Part shown: in pieces, positions 51,616 through 60,374 of the stretch
How positions within the stretch are numbered: position 1 is the stretch's first letter
How the letters are laid out: each line of letters opens with the position of its first letter
Assembly (NCBI GenBank): GCA_937879855.1
Contig: CALFMO010000060.1
Location: 18,665-82,664, forward strand
DNA length: 64,000 bases
Reading direction: 5' to 3'
From: an uncultured Acidobacteriaceae bacterium
GTDB lineage: Bacteria > Acidobacteriota > Terriglobia > Terriglobales > Acidobacteriaceae
Program-made: the position numbers and the translations under genes
Notes under the pieces: model-generated
The model's input: only the letters and a program-made list of their open reading frames with translations
Database searches by the model: none
What the model was told of the DNA's origin: nothing

Positions 51616-51635
51616 AGAAACCTCTTCGGCCAGAG

Positions 51636-52829
51636 CTAATTGTTCTCGGCATTGTTCCTTCCCGCGGCTCTTCCGAGCGCCCTCCCCACGTTAAAGCTGA
51701 GGACCTGGGTCACTGAATGGGGTCGATAACTGGACGCATGTCGGCCACTGCTGCCCGACATGGCTGCGGCAAGATCCCGCTTATCGTTGTTATTTGCATT
51801 AGATGCGGGCACTGCTGGGCTGCTGCTGCTGTTCATCGCGCTCGCAACTCCCGAACGAATGAACTCCGGCATCGAGGGAGCAGGCGGTGGTGCTGACGAC
51901 GCCAGGACAGTAGACGTGGACGAAGCACCTACACCACCTGACGCTGTAGCGCCCGCGGAAGCCGGACTCGCTCCTGCCGCAAAGCCAGTGACTCCAGCAA
52001 GAGCGGCGCCAGCCGCAACCCCACCGGCTCTCACCAGCGCAAAGGCTGTTGAACCTACATCGCCCGAGATGATCCATTTGGCGATGAAGGGAATCAGGGC
52101 GATGGCCAAGGCATAAAAGATACTGACCAGCCCAAGCATGACCGAGTCCCCCGTTCCCTTGAGAAAACCGAGGAACCCATTGCCCAGGATGTTGTTAACC
52201 TGGTTGACCTGGACAGCGGTAATGAGCGCGCCAAATACTGCGTAGAGAATGCCCCAGGCATTCCAGATCATCACATTGACCGCATACACCTTTCCCAACT
52301 GGCCGACCCCGGAGATGGGAATGAGTGCAAGCACCAGAGGGCCGACGACATAGAGCACCGCGCCAAACAGGGTATAGAAGAAGCAGAACACGATCATCGC
52401 CAGGGCATAGAGAAGGTAGGCAACGACGAGCAAGACCACCGTGATCGTGGCGGCCGCATCGCCCGTGATGATGTCCGTAAGGGTCAACGAAGGGTTGTTG
52501 GCGAACTGTTGTTGGAGTTGTCCCATCCAGCTCTGGAACATGTCTCCCGCGCCCGAACTGCTGCCGATGAAATTCGCCACCGTGTTGAAAGAGCCGTTGA
52601 CCCCGCGAAATACTGTCGCCCAGTTCGACACGATCATTGCAACAACCAGATACTTGATGGCCGTTCCCGCAAGCGCCTGCAAATCGCCGCCGCGAAACGC
52701 CGCCTGATAGAGTCCGATCAGAAAACCGATCAGCAGGATCGCGAATGCGAAGTTTGTGACCGTCGAGATGATGGCTGTGCCGTCAATCCCTGCCAGCGCG
52801 GTATTCAACAGTTGCTGGAAATAAAACAC
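51636..52829 (-). CDS. virB6: VirB6/TrbL-like polytopic membrane protein
   Basis: 397 aa, GTG 52829 just after the previous stop. About six membrane helices: ISTVTNFAFAILLIGFLIGL, IKYLVVAMIVSNWATVF, ATITVVLLVVAYLLYALAMI, LYVVGPLVLALIPISGVGQL, AWGILYAVFGALITAVQ and LGLVSIFYALAIALIPFIAK. It ends in an Ala/Gly/Ser/Pro-rich tail (residues ~310-390). VirB6/TrbL forms the inner-membrane gate. The longer frame to 52997 has no proper N-terminus. Confidence 0.8.
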   Translation of the reverse strand: MFYFQQLLNTALAGIDGTAIISTVTNFAFAILLIGFLIGLYQAAFRGGDLQALAGTAIKYLVVAMIVSNWATVFRGVNGSFNTVANFIGSSSGAGDMFQSWMGQLQQQFANNPSLTLTDIITGDAAATITVVLLVVAYLLYALAMIVFCFFYTLFGAVLYVVGPLVLALIPISGVGQLGKVYAVNVMIWNAWGILYAVFGALITAVQVNQVNNILGNGFLGFLKGTGDSVMLGLVSIFYALAIALIPFIAKWIISGDVGSTAFALVRAGGVAAGAALAGVTGFAAGASPASAGATASGGVGASSTSTVLASSAPPPAPSMPEFIRSGVASAMNSSSSPAVPASNANNNDKRDLAAAMSGSSGRHASSYRPHSVTQVLSFNVGRALGRAAGRNNAENN

Positions 52830-52831
52830 GG

Positions 52832-53650
52832 TTACTGAACTCCCTGTTGCAGGATCTGGTTGCCTGTAGTCTGCAGCGTCGCCGTATGAGAAGCGCTGAA
52901 CTTCAGCTGACCGCTCGAGTTGGCTAACTCGATGGAGCGCACTCGCACCAACTCCGCCATGGCGGATTGCGTGTATGCGTTGGCGCGCACCAGCCATGCT
53001 GCGGTCTCAGCTTCCAAAATAGGGGAAGTGCCAGGCGCCGCACTTTGCAATTGCTGGTTGATCTGTTCCGCCGCCTGAAGCTCAAGATTGGCCAAGGCAT
53101 CGATTTCAACCGCCTTTTTCATCGCTGCCTGTGCTTCCGCATCGGTCATATCGACCAGATTCCGGACCGGTTGCGGAGCGTTTGCCGGCGTCATAACGGT
53201 TCCGTACAAGGAGTAGTAGTTGCTCGTGATCTGGGGCATTGCGCCCGGATTGCCCGACAGCAGGCTCTGTTCGAGCATTTGCGGCATGGGCAGAGTTGCA
53301 CTGGCTACTGGCAACTGGAACAGCTGGCGCATCTGAACAAATTGGCCTTCGAATTGGAGAGCCATGTTTCTGGCTTGACTAATTGCGGCCATCGGAAACA
53401 CGACCTGCTGCTCGAAATTTGCGGATTGCTGCTGGCTTTGCTGGATAGAACCCAGCGGCATAGCAACGGAATTTCTTAGCAGGCCCGAGATGGTGTTGAG
53501 CCCGACCTGCATCATAGCGCAGCACGGATCAAGCCCGAGTTGGCTGCGGGCCTTGCTGGGCAGCAGCGCAATTACGATAGCCAGACCGCATAGCACGGCC
53601 ACTGCGTTCCGGAGGACTTTGAAAAGGCGAGAGAGCGTAGGCACTTTCAT
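52832..53650 (-). CDS. VirB5/TrbJ-like secreted protein (second copy)
   Basis: 272 aa. Signal peptide (VLCGLAIVIALLPSKARS). The helical body (FPMAAISQARNMALQFEGQF; VQMRQLFQLPVASATLPMPQ; LVDMTDAEAQAAMKKAVEID; QINQQLQSAAPGTSPILEAE; AWLVRANAYTQSAMAEL) parallels the TrbJ/VirB5 minor pilin layout. It resembles the adjacent gene in order of motifs but not closely in sequence. Twelve bases after its neighbour. Probably sits at the pilus tip or periplasm. Confidence 0.65.
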   Translation of the reverse strand: MKVPTLSRLFKVLRNAVAVLCGLAIVIALLPSKARSQLGLDPCCAMMQVGLNTISGLLRNSVAMPLGSIQQSQQQSANFEQQVVFPMAAISQARNMALQFEGQFVQMRQLFQLPVASATLPMPQMLEQSLLSGNPGAMPQITSNYYSLYGTVMTPANAPQPVRNLVDMTDAEAQAAMKKAVEIDALANLELQAAEQINQQLQSAAPGTSPILEAETAAWLVRANAYTQSAMAELVRVRSIELANSSGQLKFSASHTATLQTTGNQILQQGVQ

Positions 53651-53662
53651 TTCTCGAACTCC

Positions 53663-54472
53663 TCAGGGATGAACTAGAACCTGTTGGATCTGGTTCTGCA
53701 GGTTTTGCGTCGCCACGGATCTCTGCTTGAGCAGAGCATTCTGATGCGCCAGCTTCGTTGCTTCCTGGCGCAGTTGAGCGGCCAGCATTTTCGCCAACTG
53801 CGCCTGGGTTTCAAGATCGGCAACTCGGGCTTGGGCGGTGACCATGGACGCCGATCCGGGAGCTGCGGTCATCGCCTGCTGTTCGAGAGAATCAGCCAGG
53901 GTCAACATGCTCTGGGTGGTTTGGTCGGAGACCACGGCGGTCTTCAACGAATCCATCGACATCGCATCGTCCATGTCCATCAGGTTGCGCTGCACCGGCT
54001 GGGCATTTCCAGACAGCGCAACCGGCAGGTAGACCTGCGAGTAGATCGCGGGAATCTGGCCCAGGGACGCCGACTGGGCGCTCCGGAATACCGACTCCAA
54101 TTGCATGGGGAGAGCCAGTGTCGCACTGTTGTTCTTGATGCCTTCAATCTGGGACATTAGCCCGGTGTAGCGCGCCCGGGTTGCACTGACAAATGCTCTT
54201 GTCTGGTTGATCAATGCCAGCGGCCAGATGATCTGTTGGCGAAAATTGTTGACCGCGGCACTGACCTTCCGCATTTCGCCCAATGCGTCGCCAATCGGGC
54301 CCTGGAGAGTGCTAGTGATGGTATGGAAGAGAGATAGAATGTCTCCAATTCCGTCGGCTCGCGTGTTCGAGGGAATCAAGCACAAGGTGATCACAGCCAC
54401 GAACAGCCATCGCCTGCTGCGGCTCCATCTGTGTTGAAAGTTGCGAACCAGTTCCAAAGTTTTCGTCCTCAT
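53663..54472 (-). CDS. VirB5/TrbJ-like secreted protein (first copy)
   Basis: 269 aa, ATG 54472 overlapping VirB4 by 4 bp (ATGA). Signal peptide (FVAVITLCLIPSNTRADG). Body: IGDILSLFHTITSTLQGPIG, FRQQIIWPLALINQTRAFVS, LVQ-like IPAIYSQVYLPVALSGNAQP, QRNLMDMDDAMSMDSLKTAV and AMTAAPGSASMVTAQARVAD. The elements WP(M)AxIxQxR, VxNLxDMxDA and AAPGxSxxxxAxxxVA recur in the next gene, so the two are paralogues. Confidence 0.65.
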   Translation of the reverse strand: MRTKTLELVRNFQHRWSRSRRWLFVAVITLCLIPSNTRADGIGDILSLFHTITSTLQGPIGDALGEMRKVSAAVNNFRQQIIWPLALINQTRAFVSATRARYTGLMSQIEGIKNNSATLALPMQLESVFRSAQSASLGQIPAIYSQVYLPVALSGNAQPVQRNLMDMDDAMSMDSLKTAVVSDQTTQSMLTLADSLEQQAMTAAPGSASMVTAQARVADLETQAQLAKMLAAQLRQEATKLAHQNALLKQRSVATQNLQNQIQQVLVHP

Positions 54473-57105
54473 ATGCGTGTACCTCTTGCGACCTCTCCTG
54501 AGATTTCTTCGGGAAGTGGGTCGACATCGGCCAGCCCTGCCGGGAATCTTTCAGCCAGTTCGCGATAGCCTTCGATCAGAGGCGCATCTTTCCGCTGCTC
54601 TAACCACCAGGACCGATACACGCGTTCCCGCGCGTAGGTCGTCATGATCCAGTAGTCCACTGCTGTGGGCGACATGCGGATGGTGTGCGTGGTCTCGGCT
54701 TTCTCGCCGATCACGATTAAGGCGTCGGACCATTTGCCCTTCACGGGTGCGCTGAAATGTTTGATCTGATTTAGAGCCGTTTCGTTCAGGTGCAAGTGTT
54801 CCCGCAGAGCCGTCATATCTCCGGGCTGCTGGCCGATGATTTTGGTCGTCGAATTCTTTACGATGCCCGCTCCGTGCGGGCGAGGCTTCGATTCCGTCCC
54901 CACAAAATCTTCGGCGGTTTGACTCATTCCCCAGACGCTGGCATTGCGTTTGCGCGCCGTACGAAACAGTTGCACCACTTCGGGGGCCAGCACCGGAGAA
55001 TCAAGCAGGAACCAACACTCATCTAGAACCGTGATGCTCCGCCTGCCCGCCTTGCCGGCCGCCCGTTGCGCAGTGGCATGAGCAATGAGAAGACTCATTG
55101 CTGTTTCGAGGCGCGCGTCATCGCTTAATTGCTCTACGTTGAAGAACAACCAAGGATTGTCGAGAGAAATCGTGGTTGGACGATCAAACAGCTTTGAATA
55201 CACTCCCTTTTCGCCGGTCCAGCTGCGCAGTTTGATCGCTGCCAGGTGGGCTTCGTCCATGACCCTCTGGTTCTTTTCCTCGTCTCGCCATTGTGAGAGT
55301 TCATCGCGAAGGTCGGAGAAGGTTGGAATGGGAGTCGAGGGCCGGATTGCCGCCCTCTTATAAGTCCTAAGAATGGCCTCGGTAATGAGGTTGTCGAGCA
55401 ACTCGGTGTCCTCGGCTTGCCCCTCACCCAGCATGTGTCGAGTGAGATTCTTAAGGAAAGCCACTTGATCTTTGCTGGGCTCCCTCTCAGCTTCCGGCAA
55501 ATCCCAGGGGTTGATCGTCTGGTCGGTATCAAGCGACATGGTGACCATTCGCCCACCCATCAACTCAACCAGCGGACGATAGGAGTCGCCGCGCTCAAGA
55601 ATCGAAATCAGCGGGTTGCTTCTGGCGGCCATCAGCAGAAACTGCTGGACCATGACGGTCTTTCCGCTGCCAGTTTTAGCCATCACTAGCATGTTCGCGT
55701 CGCTCAGGCCGGGATCGAAGGGCGAGAAAGGAATGAGCTGGCGGTAGGGGGTTTCAAGCAGGAACAGTGGTGACCGCGGTGTGCCGCGCCACGGTGTCTC
55801 TACCGGCACAAGATCAGCCGCATTCGACGTCAGCAAGTCCTGGTCCCGCTTGTCGGGTTCCGCCATGGCTGGAAGTGAACTAAAAAACAGTCGCTTTTTG
55901 GCCAGTGACTCAGCAGCAGCTTTGGCGCCGTTCATGCGCGAAATCGCGTACAGAAGTTGTTGGCGCCGATTGTCGATGGTTCGCTCGGATTGCTCCAGTT
56001 CCGCAGTCGTTACTGCTGGGCTGGAAGTGCGCGTTCCTATGACCAGGCTCAGCTTGGCCGTCTTGACCGAACTCGAAATGATGTCTTGTTGCACCCGGAC
56101 CAGTTGGGACTCGGCAACCTGTGCTTCTACATTTGTCCGAAATCCGCCGTTCGAGTCCCGTTGCACGGCCTGCATTTTGCGCAATCGGCTCTTATAACCT
56201 TTGAGCACTTTCGCCTGATCGGGAATGTTGATCTGCGCATTAATAATGAGCGGGAAATCAAGACCGACCAACTCTCTCAGGATTCCAGGGAACGTGGCAT
56301 CTGGTAGTTCTTTCAGACTCACAAAGGAATACAGGATTCCGCCGACATTCAGATAGGAGTCGGTCTCATCCGCGATGCTTGTGTCGACGATCTGCTCGCG
56401 GGCGCTCCGGTATTCCAGTTGCTCCTCACCACGCCTGTACGGTCGGTGATCCGGAGACAAAGGATTGAGCGCTCGTTTTGCTTCAAGAAACAAATCCTCG
56501 TCGGTCAGTCGGCGGGCGCCGAGTTCTACCGCTTCCAGCGTCGTTTCGAGTCCACGCAGCAAACTCTCAAACTCTGCCAGCAATTGCTGATGTTCCCGAG
56601 CGCTACGCTCAATGCATTTGCGGGCCGATAAGCTGAAGGCATTGCCAGTCGGCTTCAACGGCTTTCCGGCAAGACGGCGATGAATGACCGGGTCCCAGAT
56701 AAAGTAAACGTGCAAGAGAGGCCGCATGTAGTGGCCATTTGCTTCTTTCATACGCCATCGTTCGACGCGCAACTCATCAAGGGCAACCACCTCTGCCCGT
56801 TCCGATTGCTGGGCTTCGACGTAACGCTCAAGCAGATCTCCGAGGTCCTCCACTACTTCGTAGCGGAACTGCACTCTCATGCTCTGTTCCGGCAGGGAGC
56901 GCAAGAGCGCCTCCAGCATCAACTTGCCGCGGTCTCGGCCTTCGTCGCTTGCGAAATACGAAACCAAACCCTTTAACGCGTAGCCCGCAACAAAAGCGCC
57001 ATTCGTGCGAACGACAATGTTGTCCAGGTAGTCGCGGACCGGGAGTTGCTCGCACACTGGCGGATCGTGGAGTTTTCGCTCATGTTGTTCAAACGTCAGC
57101 GGCAC
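54469..57105 (-). CDS. virB4: VirB4/TrbE-like T4SS ATPase
   Basis: 878 aa. N-terminal CagE/TrbE domain (residues ~1-440) and C-terminal P-loop ATPase: Walker A AKTGSGKTVMVQQF (476-483), ISILERGDSYRPLVELMGGR, Walker B ITVLDECWFLLDSP (691-696), an arginine-finger region RTARKRNASVWGMSQTAEDF and the C-terminal IKHFSAPVKGKWSDALIVIG. It powers pilus assembly and substrate transfer. The ATG is two bases after VirB3 stop. Confidence 0.92.
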   Translation of the reverse strand: MPLTFEQHERKLHDPPVCEQLPVRDYLDNIVVRTNGAFVAGYALKGLVSYFASDEGRDRGKLMLEALLRSLPEQSMRVQFRYEVVEDLGDLLERYVEAQQSERAEVVALDELRVERWRMKEANGHYMRPLLHVYFIWDPVIHRRLAGKPLKPTGNAFSLSARKCIERSAREHQQLLAEFESLLRGLETTLEAVELGARRLTDEDLFLEAKRALNPLSPDHRPYRRGEEQLEYRSAREQIVDTSIADETDSYLNVGGILYSFVSLKELPDATFPGILRELVGLDFPLIINAQINIPDQAKVLKGYKSRLRKMQAVQRDSNGGFRTNVEAQVAESQLVRVQQDIISSSVKTAKLSLVIGTRTSSPAVTTAELEQSERTIDNRRQQLLYAISRMNGAKAAAESLAKKRLFFSSLPAMAEPDKRDQDLLTSNAADLVPVETPWRGTPRSPLFLLETPYRQLIPFSPFDPGLSDANMLVMAKTGSGKTVMVQQFLLMAARSNPLISILERGDSYRPLVELMGGRMVTMSLDTDQTINPWDLPEAEREPSKDQVAFLKNLTRHMLGEGQAEDTELLDNLITEAILRTYKRAAIRPSTPIPTFSDLRDELSQWRDEEKNQRVMDEAHLAAIKLRSWTGEKGVYSKLFDRPTTISLDNPWLFFNVEQLSDDARLETAMSLLIAHATAQRAAGKAGRRSITVLDECWFLLDSPVLAPEVVQLFRTARKRNASVWGMSQTAEDFVGTESKPRPHGAGIVKNSTTKIIGQQPGDMTALREHLHLNETALNQIKHFSAPVKGKWSDALIVIGEKAETTHTIRMSPTAVDYWIMTTYARERVYRSWWLEQRKDAPLIEGYRELAERFPAGLADVDPLPEEISGEVARGTRI

Positions 57106-57107
57106 TG

Positions 57108-57440
57108 CTATTCCTCCCTCAGGTACGCCGACCGGATTTCGCGGTCATGTGCCAGCGCGCAGTAGGCATGCGGTTTCATGTACCAGAAGGCAAGATCGCG
57201 AACGTAGCCCCGCGGCTTGCCATACTTGAAGGCCATCAGCACGGGCACCATCAGGAGCGGCACACCGTACTGAAGGACGAGATTCGTGGGCATTCCGGCG
57301 ATCTCGCCACCCACAAAATGTCCCAGGACGTTCATGACCGCCGCGGCGCCCAGCACGATAAAAAGATCCTCAAACTCAAGCAGCATGAAGGTCACTCGCG
57401 TCTGTAGGTTGCGGTTCACAGGTGTAACTTGTAATGGCAT
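57108..57440 (-). CDS. virB3: VirB3-like membrane protein
   Basis: 110 aa from ATG 57440 with AGGAAGGAGAC upstream (the frame opens at 57707). Hydrophobic segments LEFEDLFIVLGAAAVMNVLG and QYGVPLLMVPVLMAFKYGKP, then RGYVRDLAFWYMKPHAYCAL, matching VirB3/TrbD placed directly before VirB4. It anchors VirB4 to the inner membrane. Confidence 0.65.
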   Translation of the reverse strand: MPLQVTPVNRNLQTRVTFMLLEFEDLFIVLGAAAVMNVLGHFVGGEIAGMPTNLVLQYGVPLLMVPVLMAFKYGKPRGYVRDLAFWYMKPHAYCALAHDREIRSAYLREE

Positions 57441-57454
57441 TCGTAGTCTCCTTC

Positions 57455-57910
57455 CTAGCGCACTCCAGCGGTTCCGCGTTGAATCCAGAACTCTCCCAAG
57501 CGCAACAGACCCGACAAGCTGAGGCTGCACATCGCTGAGATTAGGTTGCGGACCCACGCCTCGCCGATCGTCATGCGCTCCAGCAAACCGGCAAAGTGCG
57601 CAACCGCGAGCACGACCTGGCCTGCGCCATAGAGCGGCAGCAAAACATTGCCCACCCAATTCACCAGCGTCAGCACAGAGATCCAGTAACGGTCTGGGTT
57701 GTTCCATGCTGCCTGGTTGCTAAACGACTCCATGGCGCGTAAGAGACCGGAGCACATCAAAGAAGCCAGCGCTGCATAACCGAAGTGCGAGTACGGGTGA
57801 CCTTTGCTGAAGCGATAGATCGCTGCGGCAGCGAATAAGCCGGCCATGGTCGGCATGATGACGTTGCCCAGCCAGTTCGTCAGGTTGAGCAGCCCATTTG
57901 AAAGATTCAC
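57455..57910 (-). CDS. Tandem VirB2-like membrane protein (two modules)
   Basis: 151 aa from GTG 57910, whose ribosome site GGAGGTGATCC (57912-57922) is complementary to the full 16S 3' end. An upstream in-frame ATG is at 57931. Two repeats of a VirB2-like unit: LLNLTNWLGNVIMPTMAGLF ... LMCSGLLRAMESF and LTLVNWVGNVLLPLYGAGQV ... SLSGLLRLGEFWIQRGTAGV. Each has NWxGNV, a helix, a loop and a second helix. The second repeat ends like the pilin at 58624 (EFWIQNGTAGVQ). No signal peptide. Likely a pilus-related component built by duplication. Confidence 0.6.
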   Translation of the reverse strand: MNLSNGLLNLTNWLGNVIMPTMAGLFAAAAIYRFSKGHPYSHFGYAALASLMCSGLLRAMESFSNQAAWNNPDRYWISVLTLVNWVGNVLLPLYGAGQVVLAVAHFAGLLERMTIGEAWVRNLISAMCSLSLSGLLRLGEFWIQRGTAGVR

Positions 57911-57930
57911 AGGATCACCTCCAATCCTCA

Positions 57931-58596
57931 TCAGCCGGCCATGGCCCGAACAAGCTGCCAGATGGCGGAAACACTCAAGAAGGCAAGACCCGATCCCACC
58001 AGCGGCATGAAAGGCCGATGGCGCGCATAGTTGAAAATTGCCCCCACGATGGCCAAGCCCGCCGCCTCCGGCAGGATGGTGCCGGCAAGGTAGTTCCACG
58101 CCGACGTCAACATGTCGGTGGTGGCAAATTCCGATCCGCTGTTCCAGCTCTGCATGAGCTGGACAGTCCCAGACACCGACAACAGAAAAATTCCTGAGAT
58201 GATGGATGCCAGTGGACTTTGCCCTGCGGCCGCATCTAGCGCTGCCTTCAACACACAGAAAGCGGCTAGCACCGGAATCAGTTTGGCAACCACTACGTTT
58301 GAAACAAAACCGCTGAAGCTCGTCTGCAGGCTCGCGACCCACGAACTGCTGACGCCTCCACCACCTTGTGCCGGCATGGTGATACCTTGTGCCGCAAACC
58401 ACGACAGGAACTGCGGCAGTGTCAACAGAATCACCGACCACAGCATCCACCTCTGAAATCTGCCCCCTGTCTGGAAGTTCACGCCGCCTTCCTGCCGCAA
58501 TGCGATTCCAGCCAGTACCATCGTGCAGATCGCAGCTGGGACTGCTATGTCGAACATCAGTGTCAACAGATCGACGATGATTTGCGGCAGTGTCAT
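57931..58596 (-). CDS. Polytopic membrane protein of the T4SS operon
   Basis: 221 aa with four to five helices (LMFDIAVPAAICTMVLAGIA; WMLWSVILLTLPQFLSW; FVSNVVVAKLIPVLAAFCVL; SIISGIFLLSVSGTVQLMQS; PLVGSGLAFLSVSAIWQLV). It lies between two VirB2-like genes, 27 bp after the pilin. Not recognisable as a named VirB component; it may be an extra membrane anchor or a divergent VirB6 relative. GCTCGGGC precedes the ATG. Confidence 0.6.
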   Translation of the reverse strand: MTLPQIIVDLLTLMFDIAVPAAICTMVLAGIALRQEGGVNFQTGGRFQRWMLWSVILLTLPQFLSWFAAQGITMPAQGGGGVSSSWVASLQTSFSGFVSNVVVAKLIPVLAAFCVLKAALDAAAGQSPLASIISGIFLLSVSGTVQLMQSWNSGSEFATTDMLTSAWNYLAGTILPEAAGLAIVGAIFNYARHRPFMPLVGSGLAFLSVSAIWQLVRAMAG

Positions 58597-58623
58597 TGCC
58601 CGAGCACTCCGTAGTGGGCGGTC

Positions 58624-58995
58624 CTACTGCACGCCCGCAGTACCGTTCTGAATCCAGAACTCGATCAGGCGAGTGAGGCCTGAGATCACCAGCAGTCCGG
58701 CGGCCGTAACCGCCCAGCGTGCCACGCCGCGGCCTTGCGAATAGGAGACGACTGCCATGACCACCGCCAGGGCCGCTCCGACCGGAGAGATTACATTGCC
58801 GACCCAGTTGACGAGATTGAGAACCGTTCCTTCAGGCTGGGCAGCGGTTTGTCCCTGCACGGCCTGGCCGGTTGCTGGCTGTTGCCCGAGGTTTTGGGCA
58901 CTAGACATCAATGGAAATAGCTGAAGTGAGACAACTATCAAGAGACTCACAAGTACAAAGCGATATCGCGCGTCTCCCCAACTCAACAATCTCAT
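58624..58995 (-). CDS. virB2: VirB2/TrbC-like major pilin candidate
   Basis: 123 aa. A cleavable signal segment (VLVSLLIVVSLQLFPLMSSA), then a short Gln-rich stretch and two helices separated by a basic loop: VLNLVNWVGNVISPVGAALA, VVMAVVSYSQGRGVARWA, VTAAGLLVISGLTRLIEFWI and QNGTAGVQ. This is the VirB2/TrbC prepilin layout. It is the first gene of the transfer operon; GAGGAGC precedes ATG. Its C-terminal motif is shared with the duplicated protein at 57455-57910. Confidence 0.7.
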   Translation of the reverse strand: MRLLSWGDARYRFVLVSLLIVVSLQLFPLMSSAQNLGQQPATGQAVQGQTAAQPEGTVLNLVNWVGNVISPVGAALAVVMAVVSYSQGRGVARWAVTAAGLLVISGLTRLIEFWIQNGTAGVQ

Positions 58996-59889
58996 ATGCT
59001 CCTCGCGTGCGATTACGGTGAGTAAATCTCCCGCGTCGCAGGCGAGAACATACGGGCATTTCAGATTTCGGGCAAGTCAGCAGGCTTGCCTCGAAGCGTT
59101 TTCGGGAAGGCGTTACGATCTACCGTTGCAAGGGCGTTGACAGGACCTTGTCAAGAATTCCTATTTAGAGGATTCTAACGGCGAAAGTTGGTACTGAAGT
59201 CGTTCGAGCGCGCGCAAAAAAGAAGTCTTATGAGATGAACAAATGTTTGACTTTGGTGCATCTCACAACGAGGCTCGGTGTGTTAACGATCAGGATTCAG
59301 TGTAATGTGCCAACCGAAACTTCACCTTGCAACGCGGATCGCGGATATCGGCGCCAACGAGGGCGGCGTCAAACGTGCACCGTATTCTGCAATCTGGATC
59401 ACAATCATTGGCACGGTAGTTGGAGATTGCCAAACGCGGCAACGAAATCCAGTCGTGCTGTTATCGAACCTGCGAACTCTGCCTCGTCGCAACAGTGGCT
59501 AGGTTTTCGTTTCAGGTCGTTCTCAAGTGACTACAATCACTCCGTCCTTGCATTGGCCCAGAGAGGTCAGGTGGGTCACGTAAGAAATACGAGGCGCTCG
59601 CTGGCCGAGCTCTGGCTTGGCCGGGAGACAAGTCTGTTAGAACGCTCCTCTTTAACCGTCACATTAATGTAAGCAATTAGAAATCAGCAACTTAAAACAA
59701 AACAACATCCGGCCGCCCTGTCACGGTACCTTCTATCTCCCAGCATTTCCAAGCCGCTGGTGTCCATTCAAATCAAGAACTCACGTGGGAACGACGGTTT
59801 CATACCGGCGTTTCGCTAAATCCGCGGTCGGGCCGATCGTGTGACGGAGTAACCTGAAACCTTTTCTCGGCTGTTGCGTCTTACCGTCA
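58996..59889. other. Gene-free boundary between transfer operon and metal-efflux operon
   Basis: About 890 bp between divergently oriented operons. The open frames (for example 59235-59672 plus) are not convincing. It should carry the promoters of both operons and may contain an element boundary; no attachment-site repeat or tRNA was recognised. Confidence 0.4.
59137..59154. promoter_or_regulatory. Dyad in the T4SS operon leader
   Basis: TTGACAGGACCTTGTCAA is an imperfect palindrome with TTGACA/TTGTCAA arms, 142 bp upstream of the first T4SS gene. It contains a -35-like TTGACA on each strand. It may be an operator-promoter overlap for the transfer operon. Confidence 0.45.
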
Positions 59890-59907
59890 GTGGTAGATAG
59901 ACTGGTG

Positions 59908-60291
59908 GTGTTGAAGCTGCTAATCAAACTCGGTGTCTCCGCTCTGGCGCTGATGCTGGCTGCGCTACCGGTCGCGGCTTGCGTGTTGCCGGGAGCAGCA
60001 ATGACATCTGCCGAGCGCGAGTGTTGCAAGAAGATGGCCGAGCAGTGTGGGGATATGGGGATGGCGAAAACCCATCCTTGCTGTAAGGTAAGCGCCACGC
60101 CTGCGGACTTTCACGCCCTGAAAACCGCCTCCTCGCAACTGGATCATGTCAGTTTGGTTCTGTTTCATGCGCTTCCCCCTACCGCCCACACCGACCTATA
60201 TTTCTCGCTCGCACAATGGTCGTCCCGTGTTTCGTGCACGCATAGTCCGCCAGGACTAGAGTCTCTGACCACAACCATCCTACGAATCTGA
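59908..60291 (+). CDS. Cys-rich lipoprotein of the metal-efflux operon
   Basis: About 127 aa from GTG 59908 (frame opens at GTG 59890). A signal peptide leads to a lipobox (ALPVAAC), so it is probably a lipoprotein. The mature part has metal-binding clusters: SAERECCKKMAEQCGDMGMA and THPCCKVSATP. Downstream: FHALPPTAHTDLYFSLAQWS. Cys/Met pairs fit copper or silver binding in the periplasm. It is the first gene before TolC, RND adaptor and RND pump. Confidence 0.65.
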   Translation: MLKLLIKLGVSALALMLAALPVAACVLPGAAMTSAERECCKKMAEQCGDMGMAKTHPCCKVSATPADFHALKTASSQLDHVSLVLFHALPPTAHTDLYFSLAQWSSRVSCTHSPPGLESLTTTILRI

Positions 60292-60374
60292 TCGTCTTTC
60301 CTCTGAGTTGCTTAGGCACTCGTGCGTCTGCACGTCGGTGCGCCTACAAACTGGTGTTTGTTTGCGGAGGAAAG

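Noticed and set aside
57455..58450. 331-codon frame as one protein
   Set aside because: Only the last ~151 codons are coding; the first part is the antiphase shadow of the 221-aa membrane protein gene.
59235..59672. 145-codon plus-strand frame in the boundary region
   Set aside because: Composition typical of a random frame, no ribosome site and no domain.
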